In this document: positions 33,082-40,915 of the stretch, piece by piece | Position numbering within the stretch: the stretch's first letter is position 1 | How the letters are laid out: each line of letters starts with the position of its first letter | Assembly: GCA_046349035.1 (NCBI GenBank) | Contig: JAXMDC010000002.1 | Location: forward strand, 868,001 to 932,000 | Reading direction: 5' to 3' | Origin: JAXMDC01 sp046349035 | GTDB taxonomy: Bacteria > Pseudomonadota > Alphaproteobacteria > Rhizobiales > Kaistiaceae | DNA length: 64,000 nt | Translations under genes and position numbers: made by a program | Notes under the pieces: generated by a model | Seen by the model: the letters and a program-made list of their open reading frames with translations, nothing else | Databases searched by the model: none | What the model was told of the DNA's origin: nothing

Positions 33082-33912
33082 TCAACCGCCCTCCTCCTCA
33101 GCGAGGGTCTGATCCATGGTACTTGCCGGGTTGGCGCAGCCGGCCTGGCCGACCACCCGCGCGGGGACCCCGGCGACCGTTGAGTGCGGCGGCACCGGCT
33201 TCAGCACCACCGAGCCTGCAGCAACGCGCGAGCCGACGCCGACTTCGATGTTGCCGAGGACTTTCGCTCCGGCACCGATCAGCACGCCGCTCCGCACCTT
33301 CGGGTGGCGATCGCCGCGCTCTTTGCCGGTGCCGCCGAGCGTCACATCCTGCAGGATCGAGACGTTGTCTTCGATCACCGCCGTGCTTCCGACGACCAGT
33401 CCCGTTGCATGGTCGAGGAATATCCCGCGTCCGAGCGGTACCGCGGGATGAATGTCGACCTGGAATATGCCCGACGACCGGCTCTGGAGGTAGAGCGCCA
33501 GATCGCGCCGGCCCGCCCGCCACAGCCAGTTGGCCAGGCGGTGCGTGACGATGGCATGGAAGCCCTTGAAGTAAAGCACCGGCTCCATGTAGCGGGTGCA
33601 CGCCGGATCGCGATCGAAGACTGCCGCAATGTCTGCCCGCACGACGTCGCCAATCTGCGGTTCCGCCTCAAGCAGGGCGGAAAACGCCTGGCGGATCAGT
33701 TCGGCGGGAACGTCGGCGTGGTTGAGACGCTCGGCAACCCGATGAAACACCGCTGCTTCAAGCGTGTCGTGGTTGAGGATGCAGGCGTAGAGAAACGTGG
33801 CGATCTCCGGCTCGCGCAGCGTGGCGGCTTCGGCCTCGCGCCGGAGGGCCGTCCATACCGGGTCGAGATTGGCTACTTCGGCCTCGCCGAAACGGGAATG
33901 CGCGACGGTCAT
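33082..33912 (-). CDS. cysE: serine O-acetyltransferase
   Basis: Makes O-acetylserine from serine and acetyl-CoA, the first committed step of cysteine synthesis. The 276 residues comprise the helical N-terminal SATase domain (about 5-150) and a left-handed beta-helix with I-F-L-D-H-A-T-G (catalytic Asp-His), V-T-L-G-G-T-G-K and D-R-H-P-K-V-R-S-G-V-L-I-G-A. The C terminus extends beyond the hexapeptide region by about 25 residues, where cysteine feedback and O-acetylserine lyase binding occur in family members. ATG at 33912. Confidence 0.94.
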   Translation of the reverse strand: MTVAHSRFGEAEVANLDPVWTALRREAEAATLREPEIATFLYACILNHDTLEAAVFHRVAERLNHADVPAELIRQAFSALLEAEPQIGDVVRADIAAVFDRDPACTRYMEPVLYFKGFHAIVTHRLANWLWRAGRRDLALYLQSRSSGIFQVDIHPAVPLGRGIFLDHATGLVVGSTAVIEDNVSILQDVTLGGTGKERGDRHPKVRSGVLIGAGAKVLGNIEVGVGSRVAAGSVVLKPVPPHSTVAGVPARVVGQAGCANPASTMDQTLAEEEGG

Positions 33913-34005
33913 GTTCGAAAATCCGGGTTCATTCGCTTGGGTCCGAGTTTAGCGCCGCTCTGCCCGCTCCATCAAATCGCCCGGGACGTTAACCCAACGA
34001 AGGGA

Positions 34006-34761
34006 TTAACGGCCGGCCCGGTCCAGGAACGAAAGCACAGCCGCCTTGAAGGCGCGGTCGCCGACCGTGTTCATATGGTTGCGGCCGGCTATCGGCAAAA
34101 GCTCCGCTTGCGGCAACAGGCGGGCTATATCGTCGATCGGTCCGGCCAGCGTGTCTGCGGTTCCCAGGACGACGAGAATCGGTAGCTTCAGGGCCGCAAG
34201 GTCGGCGGCGGCGATAACGTCGCGGCGGGCCCGCATCGCGGCGGCCAGCGCCCGGCGGTCGCTGCCGGTGCGCTCGGCGAAGGCACGGAACGAGCGCGCC
34301 GTCGGCTCGCCCACGGCGTCGATACCGGAGGCTTCCAGCCCCGCGGCGATCGCCTCTGCCTGATCGAGGCCCCGCAAGATGCCCCCCGCCATGCCGCCCA
34401 GGATCAGCGTCCGGGCAACCGGTGGGTGAACGATGGCCGTCAGCGCCGCAACCCGCGCCCCCAGCGAATAGCCCATGAGATCGGCGGAACTCAGTGCGAG
34501 GTGATCGAGCAGCCGCGCAGCATCCTCGGCGAGCGACGCCAGCGCATATGCCTCGACGTCCATCGGCTTGGCGCTATCGCCGTGCCCGCGAAGGTCCATC
34601 GCAATGGCGCGACGTCCCGCCCGCGTGAGCGCCGATACCCACCCGGTTTCGACCCAGTTGACCCGCGACGAGGAAGCAAACCCGTGCAACAGAAGGACCG
34701 GCGGTCCCTCCCCTTCATCGACATAGGCGATGTCGTAGCCGGCGGAGAGGAAGCGCGGCAT
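34006..34761 (-). CDS. alpha/beta hydrolase
   Basis: A 251-residue serine hydrolase: oxyanion loop L-L-L-H-G-F near 23-28, nucleophile elbow G97-Y-S99-L-G101, acid region G-T-A-D-T near 208-212 and catalytic His in G-R-N-H-M near 228-232. It resembles small esterases, lactonases or haloperoxidase-like hydrolases; the substrate is unknown. ATG 34761 is preferred; a TTG at 34788 would overlap the gatA stop. It follows gatA and is probably the last gene of the gatC operon. Confidence 0.85.
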   Translation of the reverse strand: MPRFLSAGYDIAYVDEGEGPPVLLLHGFASSSRVNWVETGWVSALTRAGRRAIAMDLRGHGDSAKPMDVEAYALASLAEDAARLLDHLALSSADLMGYSLGARVAALTAIVHPPVARTLILGGMAGGILRGLDQAEAIAAGLEASGIDAVGEPTARSFRAFAERTGSDRRALAAAMRARRDVIAAADLAALKLPILVVLGTADTLAGPIDDIARLLPQAELLPIAGRNHMNTVGDRAFKAAVLSFLDRAGR

Positions 34762-34775
34762 CGCTTCGTGACCCG

Positions 34776-36254
34776 CTAGGTCCACCAACGCTGGGGGACG
34801 AACCGGCCGGCGGCATCCTCGATGACCGCGCCCACGCGGAACAACGTTTCCTCGTCGAACGGCCGGCCGATCAACTGGAGGCCAAGGGGGAGTCCGGCAT
34901 TGTCCAGACCGGCCGGCACGGCAAGACCGGGCAGACCGGCGAGGTTCACCGGAACAGTGAAAATGTCGTTCAGGTACATCTCGACCGGCGAAGCCTTGGC
35001 CATTGAGCCGATCGGAAACGCCGCCGAAGGCGTCGCCGGCGTCAGGATCGCGTCGACCCCGTCGGCGAATGCCGCTTCGAAATCCCGCTTGATCAGCGTC
35101 CGCACCTTCTGCGCGCGGATGTAATAGGCCTCATAGTAGCCGGCGGACAGCACATAGGTGCCAATGAGAATGCGCCGCTTCACCTCGCGGCCGAAGCCGG
35201 CGGCGCGCGTATTCTCGTACATCGCGGTGATGTCGTTGCCGGCGACGCGGAGCCCATAGCGGACGCCGTCATAGCGGGCGAGGTTGGACGAAGCCTCGGC
35301 GGGGGCGACGATGTAATAAGCCGGCAGGGCATAGCGGCTGTGCGGCAGTCCGATTTCAACCGTCCGTGCTCCGGCTCCCTCCAGCCACTGCCTTCCCTGT
35401 TCCCACAACGCGGCGACGTGATCCGGCAGCCCTTTCTCACGATACTCGCCAGGAATGCCGATCGTCAGCCCTTTGATGCTCTGTCCGGCAGATGCCGGGT
35501 AATCGGGCACCGGGCGGTCGGCAGAGGTCGAATCCTTCGGGTCGAACCCAGCCATGGAGCGCAGCAGCAATGCCGCATCCCTTACCGTTCGCGCGATCGG
35601 CCCGGCCTGGTCGAGCGAAGACGCGTAAGCGATGATCCCCCACCGCGAGCAGCGCCCATAGGTCGGTTTGATCCCGACTGTTGCCGTCAACGAAGCCGGC
35701 TGGCGGATCGACCCGCCGGTATCCGTCCCGGTTGCTCCGGCGGCGATGCCAGCGGCCACCGCCGCGGCCGAACCGCCCGACGATCCGCCCGGAACCAGTT
35801 TGGTTGCAGACCCGGCGGCGCGCCACGGATTGACCGCGGCGCCGTAGGTCGATGACTCGTTGGACGAGCCCATGGCGAACTCGTCCATGTTGAGCTTGCC
35901 CAGCAACACGGCGCCGTCGCTCCAGAGCCGCGCCGTCACCGTCGACTCGTAGGGCGGCTTGAAGCCCCTCAGGATATTGCTTGCCGCCTGGCTGGTGACA
36001 CCCTCGGTGCAGAAGAGATCCTTCACCCCAAGCGGCACACCCTCGAGCGGCCGTCCCTGATTGCGCGCGATGCGGCGGTCGCTTTCCGCCGCCATCGCCA
36101 GGGCTCTCTCCGGAGTCTCGGCAACATACGCATTGAGTCCTCGCGCCGTCGCCATGGCCGCGAGGTAGCTTTGCGTGACTTCGATGGCGGAAAAGTCCTT
36201 CGCGCGAAGGCCTTCGCCAAGTTCGACGATGCTGAGTGCGGTGAGGTCGTTCAC
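34776..36254 (-). CDS. gatA: Asp-tRNA(Asn)/Glu-tRNA(Gln) amidotransferase subunit A
   Basis: Amidase subunit of GatCAB, which converts misacylated Glu-tRNA-Gln (and Asp-tRNA-Asn) to the amide forms. The 492 residues contain the amidase triad: Lys in G-V-P-L-G-V-K-D, and the serines of G-G-S-S-G-G-S-A and G-T-D-T-G-G-S. Start chosen at the GTG 36254 (N-D-L-T-A-L-S-I), with GGAGG upstream and matching the family's usual N terminus; a GTG at 36287 would overlap the preceding gene. gatC is upstream with one gene between. gatB is not in the window. Confidence 0.95.
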   Translation of the reverse strand: MNDLTALSIVELGEGLRAKDFSAIEVTQSYLAAMATARGLNAYVAETPERALAMAAESDRRIARNQGRPLEGVPLGVKDLFCTEGVTSQAASNILRGFKPPYESTVTARLWSDGAVLLGKLNMDEFAMGSSNESSTYGAAVNPWRAAGSATKLVPGGSSGGSAAAVAAGIAAGATGTDTGGSIRQPASLTATVGIKPTYGRCSRWGIIAYASSLDQAGPIARTVRDAALLLRSMAGFDPKDSTSADRPVPDYPASAGQSIKGLTIGIPGEYREKGLPDHVAALWEQGRQWLEGAGARTVEIGLPHSRYALPAYYIVAPAEASSNLARYDGVRYGLRVAGNDITAMYENTRAAGFGREVKRRILIGTYVLSAGYYEAYYIRAQKVRTLIKRDFEAAFADGVDAILTPATPSAAFPIGSMAKASPVEMYLNDIFTVPVNLAGLPGLAVPAGLDNAGLPLGLQLIGRPFDEETLFRVGAVIEDAAGRFVPQRWWT

Positions 36255-36283
36255 GGCAAATGGGCCTCCGCTCCGGCCAACAC

Positions 36284-36928
36284 TCACCGGAGGTTCCCCT
36301 CTGAGAGACCCGGGCAGGCGTAGAAGATATTCCCGGCTCCGCCGGCCCCGGTCATTTCGTAAGGGCCGATTTCGCCGGCCGCCGGATCGTCGGGCCGCCG
36401 CGCCAGCGCGCCGCCGGGGGCAAAGGGCGGCACGCGGAGCGCACGGCGGCGCAATGCTTCCTCGGCAGCCGCCTCGCCGAGTGCGGCGGCATCCGCGGTC
36501 CCCATTTCGTTAACCCCGATCTCGCCGCCGCCGTTGCCGGCAGCGGCCGGGCGCGGCGCCCCCGCGACCTGGCTCATGAACGTCAACGCGACATTGCCCC
36601 GCCCCGCGTCGGCAATGCTGATGAGGTCGGGATGCGAGAACCCCGGCGCATCGCAGAAGGCCGTCGCAACCCAGCCCGGCCTCCCGCTCGGTCGCGTCTG
36701 AACGCTGACGAATTCGCAGGTATAGGCATATCCGAGCAGGCCCTGCCCGGTCAGGAGCACGAAGTCGCCGCGCCGCGCCGGCGTCCGCCCTTCGTCCGCC
36801 AAAGCCTGACACCCGGCCGGATCGGACGCGAACACCCCGCTGAACCCGGTCGACTGTGCCCAAGCGTTGGCGGAGGCAACAAGACCGGCCAGAACAACAA
36901 CGCTCCGATGTCCGACGAACCGCCTCAT
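36284..36928 (-). CDS. secreted protein inserted between gatC and gatA
   Basis: A 214-residue protein I do not recognise. It begins M-R-R-F-V-G-H with a signal peptide ending A-N-A-W-A-Q (about 1-25). The mature part has a few cysteines that may form disulfides (A-G-C-Q-A, Y-T-C-E-F, F-C-D-A-P, Y-A-C-P-G) and a low-complexity Ala/Glu/Arg stretch near 140-180. Its ATG overlaps the gatC stop (ATGA), and its stop lies 29 bases before the gatA GTG, so it is embedded in the tRNA-amidation operon. It probably profits from housekeeping expression rather than acting with GatCAB. Confidence 0.75.
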   Translation of the reverse strand: MRRFVGHRSVVVLAGLVASANAWAQSTGFSGVFASDPAGCQALADEGRTPARRGDFVLLTGQGLLGYAYTCEFVSVQTRPSGRPGWVATAFCDAPGFSHPDLISIADAGRGNVALTFMSQVAGAPRPAAAGNGGGEIGVNEMGTADAAALGEAAAEEALRRRALRVPPFAPGGALARRPDDPAAGEIGPYEMTGAGGAGNIFYACPGLSEGNLR

Positions 36929-37212
36929 TCGATGACCTTGGGCACAAGGAACGAGGCCCCGTCCGCCATCGGTGCGTTGAGCAGAATCTTGTCCCGGCAT
37001 TCGCCGTCGTCGACCTGGTCCGATCGCTGCCTCAGCCCCATCGGCAACACCGCGGTCATCGGCTCGACGCCGCTGACATCGGCACCGTCGAGTTCGGCAA
37101 CGAAGCCGAGAATGGCGCTGAGCTCGCCCTGGAGCGCAGTCGCCTCCTCCTCGCTCACGGCAATGCGCGCAAGGCGGGCAACCCGCTTGACCGTTTCCTT
37201 GTCGACCGCCAT
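36925..37212 (-). CDS. gatC: Asp-tRNA(Asn)/Glu-tRNA(Gln) amidotransferase subunit C
   Basis: The small stabilising subunit of GatCAB, 95 residues. It begins A-V-D-K-E-T-V-K-R-V-A-R-L-A-R-I and contains the usual L-D-V/D-G-V-E-P-M segment, ending F-L-V-P-K-V-I-E. ATG at 37212 with GGGAG upstream. Divergent from the RidA-like gene across 141 bases that must hold both promoters. Confidence 0.94.
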   Translation of the reverse strand: MAVDKETVKRVARLARIAVSEEEATALQGELSAILGFVAELDGADVSGVEPMTAVLPMGLRQRSDQVDDGECRDKILLNAPMADGASFLVPKVIE

Positions 37213-37353
37213 CGGCAACTCCCGGCTACGGGGCGTCCCGCAGCCTTGTGCGGCCTATTACACCCCGCTTTCCCCAGCGGCAACAAAACCCGTCCGGTCT
37301 TGCCTCGCCCCCGGCTTTGCGCCAAAGAGCGGCGACTTTTGTTGGAGAGAGCT

Positions 37354-37818
37354 ATGCCGGGTCAGATCGAACAGCGCCTGAAGGCCCTCGGGGTCGAACT
37401 ACCCAAGCCCGCGGCGCCGGTTGCCAACTATGTGCCGGCGGTCCCCGCCGGGACGCTGCTCTTCGTTTCCGGCCAGCTCGCCCTCGGCCCGAACGGCCTG
37501 GAACTCCCCGGCAAGGTCGGCGCCACCGTCGGCATCGACGACGCCCGCAAGGCCGCACGCCTCTGCGCCATCAACGTGCTGGCGCAAACCAAGGCGGCGA
37601 TCGGCGACCTCGAGCGCATCAAGCGGATCGCCAAGGTCACCGGTTTCGTCAATGCCGTGCCGGACTTCGTCGACCATCCCAAGATCGTCAACGGCGCCTC
37701 CGACTTTTTCGTCGAGGTGCTGGGCGACCGTGGCCGCCACGCCCGGTCATCGATCGGCGTCGGCTCGCTGCCCCTCGGTGCCTCGGTCGAGATCGAGGCG
37801 ATCATCGAGTTTGCGTGA
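37354..37818 (+). CDS. RidA/YjgF-like protein
   Basis: A 154-residue member of the RidA superfamily, the longer subgroup with L-G-V-E-L-P near 12-17 instead of the classical RidA start. Markers: S-G-Q-L-A near 39-43, G-K-V-G, and the C-terminal S-S-I-G-V-G-S-L-P-L-G-A-S-V-E-I-E. The strictly needed Arg of imine deaminases (around R-A-x-V in RidA) is not obvious, so enzyme activity is uncertain. ATG at 37354 follows TTGGAGAGAG. Its stop overlaps the GTG of the next gene by 4 bases. Confidence 0.88.
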   Translation: MPGQIEQRLKALGVELPKPAAPVANYVPAVPAGTLLFVSGQLALGPNGLELPGKVGATVGIDDARKAARLCAINVLAQTKAAIGDLERIKRIAKVTGFVNAVPDFVDHPKIVNGASDFFVEVLGDRGRHARSSIGVGSLPLGASVEIEAIIEFA

Positions 37819-38531
37819 GCGGCGCGGCGTGGCTGACCGTTCGTCCAATTGCCCACCGCGGTCTCCATGATGCCTCGCGGGGCATCGTCGAGAACACCCT
37901 CGGCGCCGCCGCTGCCGCAGCCGCCGCCGGCTATGGCGTCGAGGTAGACATCCGCCTGACCGCCGACGAGGGCGTCGCCGTGTTCCATGACGACACGCTC
38001 GATCGGCTGACGACAAGCGCGGGCAGCTTGGCCCGCTTCACGGCTGCCGAACTGCGCACGGTCGCAATCCGCGAAAGCCGAGAGCGCATTCCGATCCTCG
38101 AGGAGCTTTTGGAGACGATTGCCGGGCGCGTGCCGCTGGTTCTCGAACTCAAGACCGTTCGCGGTGACCGCGGCCGCCTAGTCCGCCGCGTCCTTGCGGC
38201 AATCGAGCCTTATCGCGGCAACGTCGCTCTGATGTCGTTCGACGCCGGTGCCATGGCGCTCATTGCAGCCTCACCACGCGCCGCTCCGCTCGGCCTGGTA
38301 GCTGCCTCGAATGCCACGGCTCTGGCCGCCCTGGCACGCTGGCGGGCAAGCCAACGCGCTTTACCCCATTTCCTCGCGTTCGGCGCGACGGCGCTTCCGG
38401 CCTGGGTAGCGGCCGCCTTTCGCCGACAAGCGCGCCCTGTGCTTGCCTGGACCGTCCGCTCGGCAGCCGAGGCAGCACGCCTTCGACCGTTCGTCGACCA
38501 GATTGTCTTCGAACACTTTTTGCCCGTTTGA
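37815..38531 (+). CDS. glycerophosphodiester phosphodiesterase
   Basis: A 238-residue cytosolic GDPD-type TIM barrel that would release glycerol 3-phosphate from phospholipid head-group diesters. Catalytic and metal residues are visible: I-A-H-R-G near 11-15, E-N-T-L near 25, E-V-D-I-R near 41-45, F-H-D-D near 57-60 (catalytic His), and L-E-L-K-T near 107. GTG start at 37815 overlaps the RidA-like stop (GTGA), so translation is coupled. The next gene begins at its stop codon. Confidence 0.9.
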   Translation: MSGAAWLTVRPIAHRGLHDASRGIVENTLGAAAAAAAAGYGVEVDIRLTADEGVAVFHDDTLDRLTTSAGSLARFTAAELRTVAIRESRERIPILEELLETIAGRVPLVLELKTVRGDRGRLVRRVLAAIEPYRGNVALMSFDAGAMALIAASPRAAPLGLVAASNATALAALARWRASQRALPHFLAFGATALPAWVAAAFRRQARPVLAWTVRSAAEAARLRPFVDQIVFEHFLPV

Positions 38532-39835
38532 TCCGCGCCTCGGCTAGTCTCCAACCCGTGAGCCCTGACACAAAACGCACAGTCCCGTCCGACACCGGCC
38601 GTTTTCGCGTGCGAACCGTGGGTACCATTGCCGAGGTAGGAAAAGCCGCCTGGGATGACTGCGCCAATCCCGGCTGGCCGAGCGAGACTCCTCTCGCCCG
38701 CCGGCCAGATCAGCCGACAGTCGCCTACAATCCGTTCGTGTCGTTCGACTTCCTCCAGTGCCTAGAGGAATCGGGATGCGTCGGACGGCGCTCCGGCTGG
38801 ACGCCCACCCATTTCGTCCTGGAGGATGCCTCGGCGCCCGTTGCCGCTGCACCCGCATACCTCAAGGCGCACTCGATGGGCGAGTACGTCTTCGACCACG
38901 GCTGGGCCGATGCTTACGAGCGGGCCGGCGGGCATTATTACCCCAAGCTGCAGATCGCCGTCCCCTTCACTCCGGTCACCGGCCCGCGACTCCTTACTAG
39001 CGGCAGGGCGACACCGGAGGCGCGGACCGCGCTCGCTGGCGCGGCGATTGCCTCCCTTGCCACAGTCGGGGCCTCGTCCGCTCACACAACCTTCGTTAGC
39101 GAGGCGGAGGCAACCCTCCTCGCCGGGCATGGCTGGCTGCACCGCACCGACCGACAGTTTCATTTCATCAACGAGGGCTACCGCGACTTCGCCGATTTTC
39201 TCGACGCTCTCGCCTCTCGCAAGCGTAAGGCGGTGCGGCGCGAACGCCGCGATGCCCTCGCCGGAGGCGTGGAGATCGAATGCCTCACCGGCAAGGAGAT
39301 ATCCGAAACTCACTGGGACGCTTTCTTCGCGTTTTACATGGACACCGGCTCGCGGAAGTGGGGACGCCCATACCTCAACCGCCGCTTCTTCTCGCTGATC
39401 GGCGAGCGGATGGCGGATCGCGTGCTGATGATCCTCGCGCGCCGCAGCGGTCGGCCGATTGCCGGCGCCCTCAATTTCGTCGGCTCGGATACGCTCTACG
39501 GGCGGTATTGGGGAACGACTGACGCCCAGCCCTTCCTGCATTTCGAGGTCTGCTACTATCAGGCGGTCGAATGGGGGATCGCCCGCGGGCTAAAGGTGGT
39601 GGAGGCCGGCGCTCAGGGTGAACATAAGATCGCCCGCGGCTACGTCCCGGTAACAACCCATTCCGCCCACTGGATTGCCGACCCCTCGTTCCGCCGCGCC
39701 GTCGCCGACTACCTGCGCCGCGAACGCGAGGCGGTCGCCGCCGAGCAGACGATGCTTGCCGACCAGGCGCCGTTTCGCCATGAAGACGCCGCGGAGATGG
39801 CTGGCGACGCCACACCGGACGAATCCGAGGTTTAG
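38528..39835 (+). CDS. FemAB/GNAT-like N-acyltransferase (COG3146 type)
   Basis: A 435-residue cytosolic protein of the COG3146 / DUF482 family of predicted acyltransferases. Recognisable segments: Y-N-P-F-V-S-F-D-F-L near 62-71, Y-Y-P-K-L-Q-I-A-V-P-F-T-P-V-T-G near 137-152, S-R-K-R-K-A-V-R-R-E-R near 232 and G-A-Q-G-E-H-K near 360. The acceptor is unknown. Start uncertain: TTG 38528 overlaps the previous stop (TTGA), GTG 38558 is an alternative without a clear ribosome binding site. The HIT gene begins right after its stop. Confidence 0.8.
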   Translation: MIRASASLQPVSPDTKRTVPSDTGRFRVRTVGTIAEVGKAAWDDCANPGWPSETPLARRPDQPTVAYNPFVSFDFLQCLEESGCVGRRSGWTPTHFVLEDASAPVAAAPAYLKAHSMGEYVFDHGWADAYERAGGHYYPKLQIAVPFTPVTGPRLLTSGRATPEARTALAGAAIASLATVGASSAHTTFVSEAEATLLAGHGWLHRTDRQFHFINEGYRDFADFLDALASRKRKAVRRERRDALAGGVEIECLTGKEISETHWDAFFAFYMDTGSRKWGRPYLNRRFFSLIGERMADRVLMILARRSGRPIAGALNFVGSDTLYGRYWGTTDAQPFLHFEVCYYQAVEWGIARGLKVVEAGAQGEHKIARGYVPVTTHSAHWIADPSFRRAVADYLRREREAVAAEQTMLADQAPFRHEDAAEMAGDATPDESEV

Positions 39836-40267
39836 ATGAACGGCTCCCCGGCCTATTCCGACACCAACATCTTCGCCAAGATCCTCCGTGGCGAGATTCC
39901 CTCGCACAAAATCTATGAGGACGCTGCAACGCTGGCGATCCTGGATGTGATGCCGCAGTCGACCGGTCATGCCCTGGTCATCCCGAAGGCGCCGTGCCGC
40001 AACTTGCTCGACGCCGCACCAGAGACCCTCGCGGGCTTGCTTGCGGTCATACAGAAGGTGGCGCGCGCGGCGCAGACCGCTTTCGCCGCCGACGGCGTTA
40101 CGGTGAATCAGTTCAACGAAGCCGCGGCCGGGCAAACCGTCTTTCACCTGCATTTTCATGTGATCCCGCGCTACGAGGGCGTGCCACTCCGCCCGCATAC
40201 TGGGACGATGGAGAAGCCGGAAGTGCTCGCCGCCAACGCCGCCAAGCTCCGCCAAGCGCTGGCATGA
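39836..40267 (+). CDS. HIT family protein
   Basis: A 143-residue HIT-fold nucleotide hydrolase or transferase. The histidine triad is F-H-L-H-F-H-V-I near 100-107, with H-K-I-Y near 24 and the N-Q-F-N-E-A-A-A-G-Q segment leading to it. The family hydrolyses nucleoside phosphoramidates such as AMP-NH2 or adenylylated products. ATG at 39836 directly abuts the upstream stop, so expression is coupled within the 37354-40883 unit. Confidence 0.9.
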   Translation: MNGSPAYSDTNIFAKILRGEIPSHKIYEDAATLAILDVMPQSTGHALVIPKAPCRNLLDAAPETLAGLLAVIQKVARAAQTAFAADGVTVNQFNEAAAGQTVFHLHFHVIPRYEGVPLRPHTGTMEKPEVLAANAAKLRQALA

Positions 40268-40286
40268 CGTGAACCAAGGGGGACCG

Positions 40287-40883
40287 ATGGCAGACGTAAC
40301 GCCCACCGCTCAGGCCGTTGCCGCGCTCGATCGAAGCGACCCCCGCTGGGAGGAACTGCGGCGGATCGTCGACGAGCGCTCGCTGCTCCGCGGCGACTTC
40401 ACCCTGACCTCGGGGCGCAAAAGCACATACCTCTTTCAACTCCGCCAGACGACGATGCTGCCCAAGGGTCAGTATCTGATCGGCACGATCATCGCCGAGT
40501 TCATGGCCGAACGCGGCATCGGCACCATCGGCGGTCCGGTTATCGGCGCCATCCCGATGATCGCTGCGACTGCCTTCGCAAGCCACCTCGCAGGCAAGCC
40601 GGTGGATGCGTTTTTCGTCCGCAAAGCTGCCAAGGAACATGGCGCCAAGGAGCGTATCGACGGCTACGTCAACGACGGGGCTGAGGTCCTGGCGGTGGAC
40701 GACGTGACCACAACCGCTGGCTCGATCGTCGAGGCGATCAACGTGATGAAGTCGGAGCACCGCTGCCAAGTCGAATGGGCGCTATCGATCCTCGATCGCG
40801 AGGAAGGGGCGGCGGAGAACCTCGCCAAGCACGGGATCAAGCTGGCCTCGATTTTCAGAACCAGCGACTTCGACCTCGGATAG
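40287..40883 (+). CDS. pyrE: orotate phosphoribosyltransferase
   Basis: Joins orotate to PRPP in pyrimidine synthesis. The 198 residues show F-T-L-T-S-G-R-K-S near 37-45 (orotate loop), F-F-V-R-K-A-A-K-E-H-G (PRPP catalytic loop, near 111-121) and the PRPP signature V-L-A-V-D-D-V-T-T-T-A-G-S near 136-148. ATG at 40287 has AAGGGGG upstream. Last gene of the unit that begins with the RidA-like gene. Confidence 0.94.
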   Translation: MADVTPTAQAVAALDRSDPRWEELRRIVDERSLLRGDFTLTSGRKSTYLFQLRQTTMLPKGQYLIGTIIAEFMAERGIGTIGGPVIGAIPMIAATAFASHLAGKPVDAFFVRKAAKEHGAKERIDGYVNDGAEVLAVDDVTTTAGSIVEAINVMKSEHRCQVEWALSILDREEGAAENLAKHGIKLASIFRTSDFDLG

Positions 40884-40884
40884 C

Positions 40885-40914
40885 AAAAGGCCGGCATCTC
40901 TGCCGGCCTTTTTC
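40885..40914. terminator. bidirectional intrinsic terminator between pyrE and clpA
   Basis: Stem of about 11 bp, AAAGGCCGGCA / TGCCGGCCTTT, loop TCTC, with T-runs on both strands. It sits between the convergent stops of pyrE and clpA and can serve both. Confidence 0.9.
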
Positions 40915-40915
40915 T

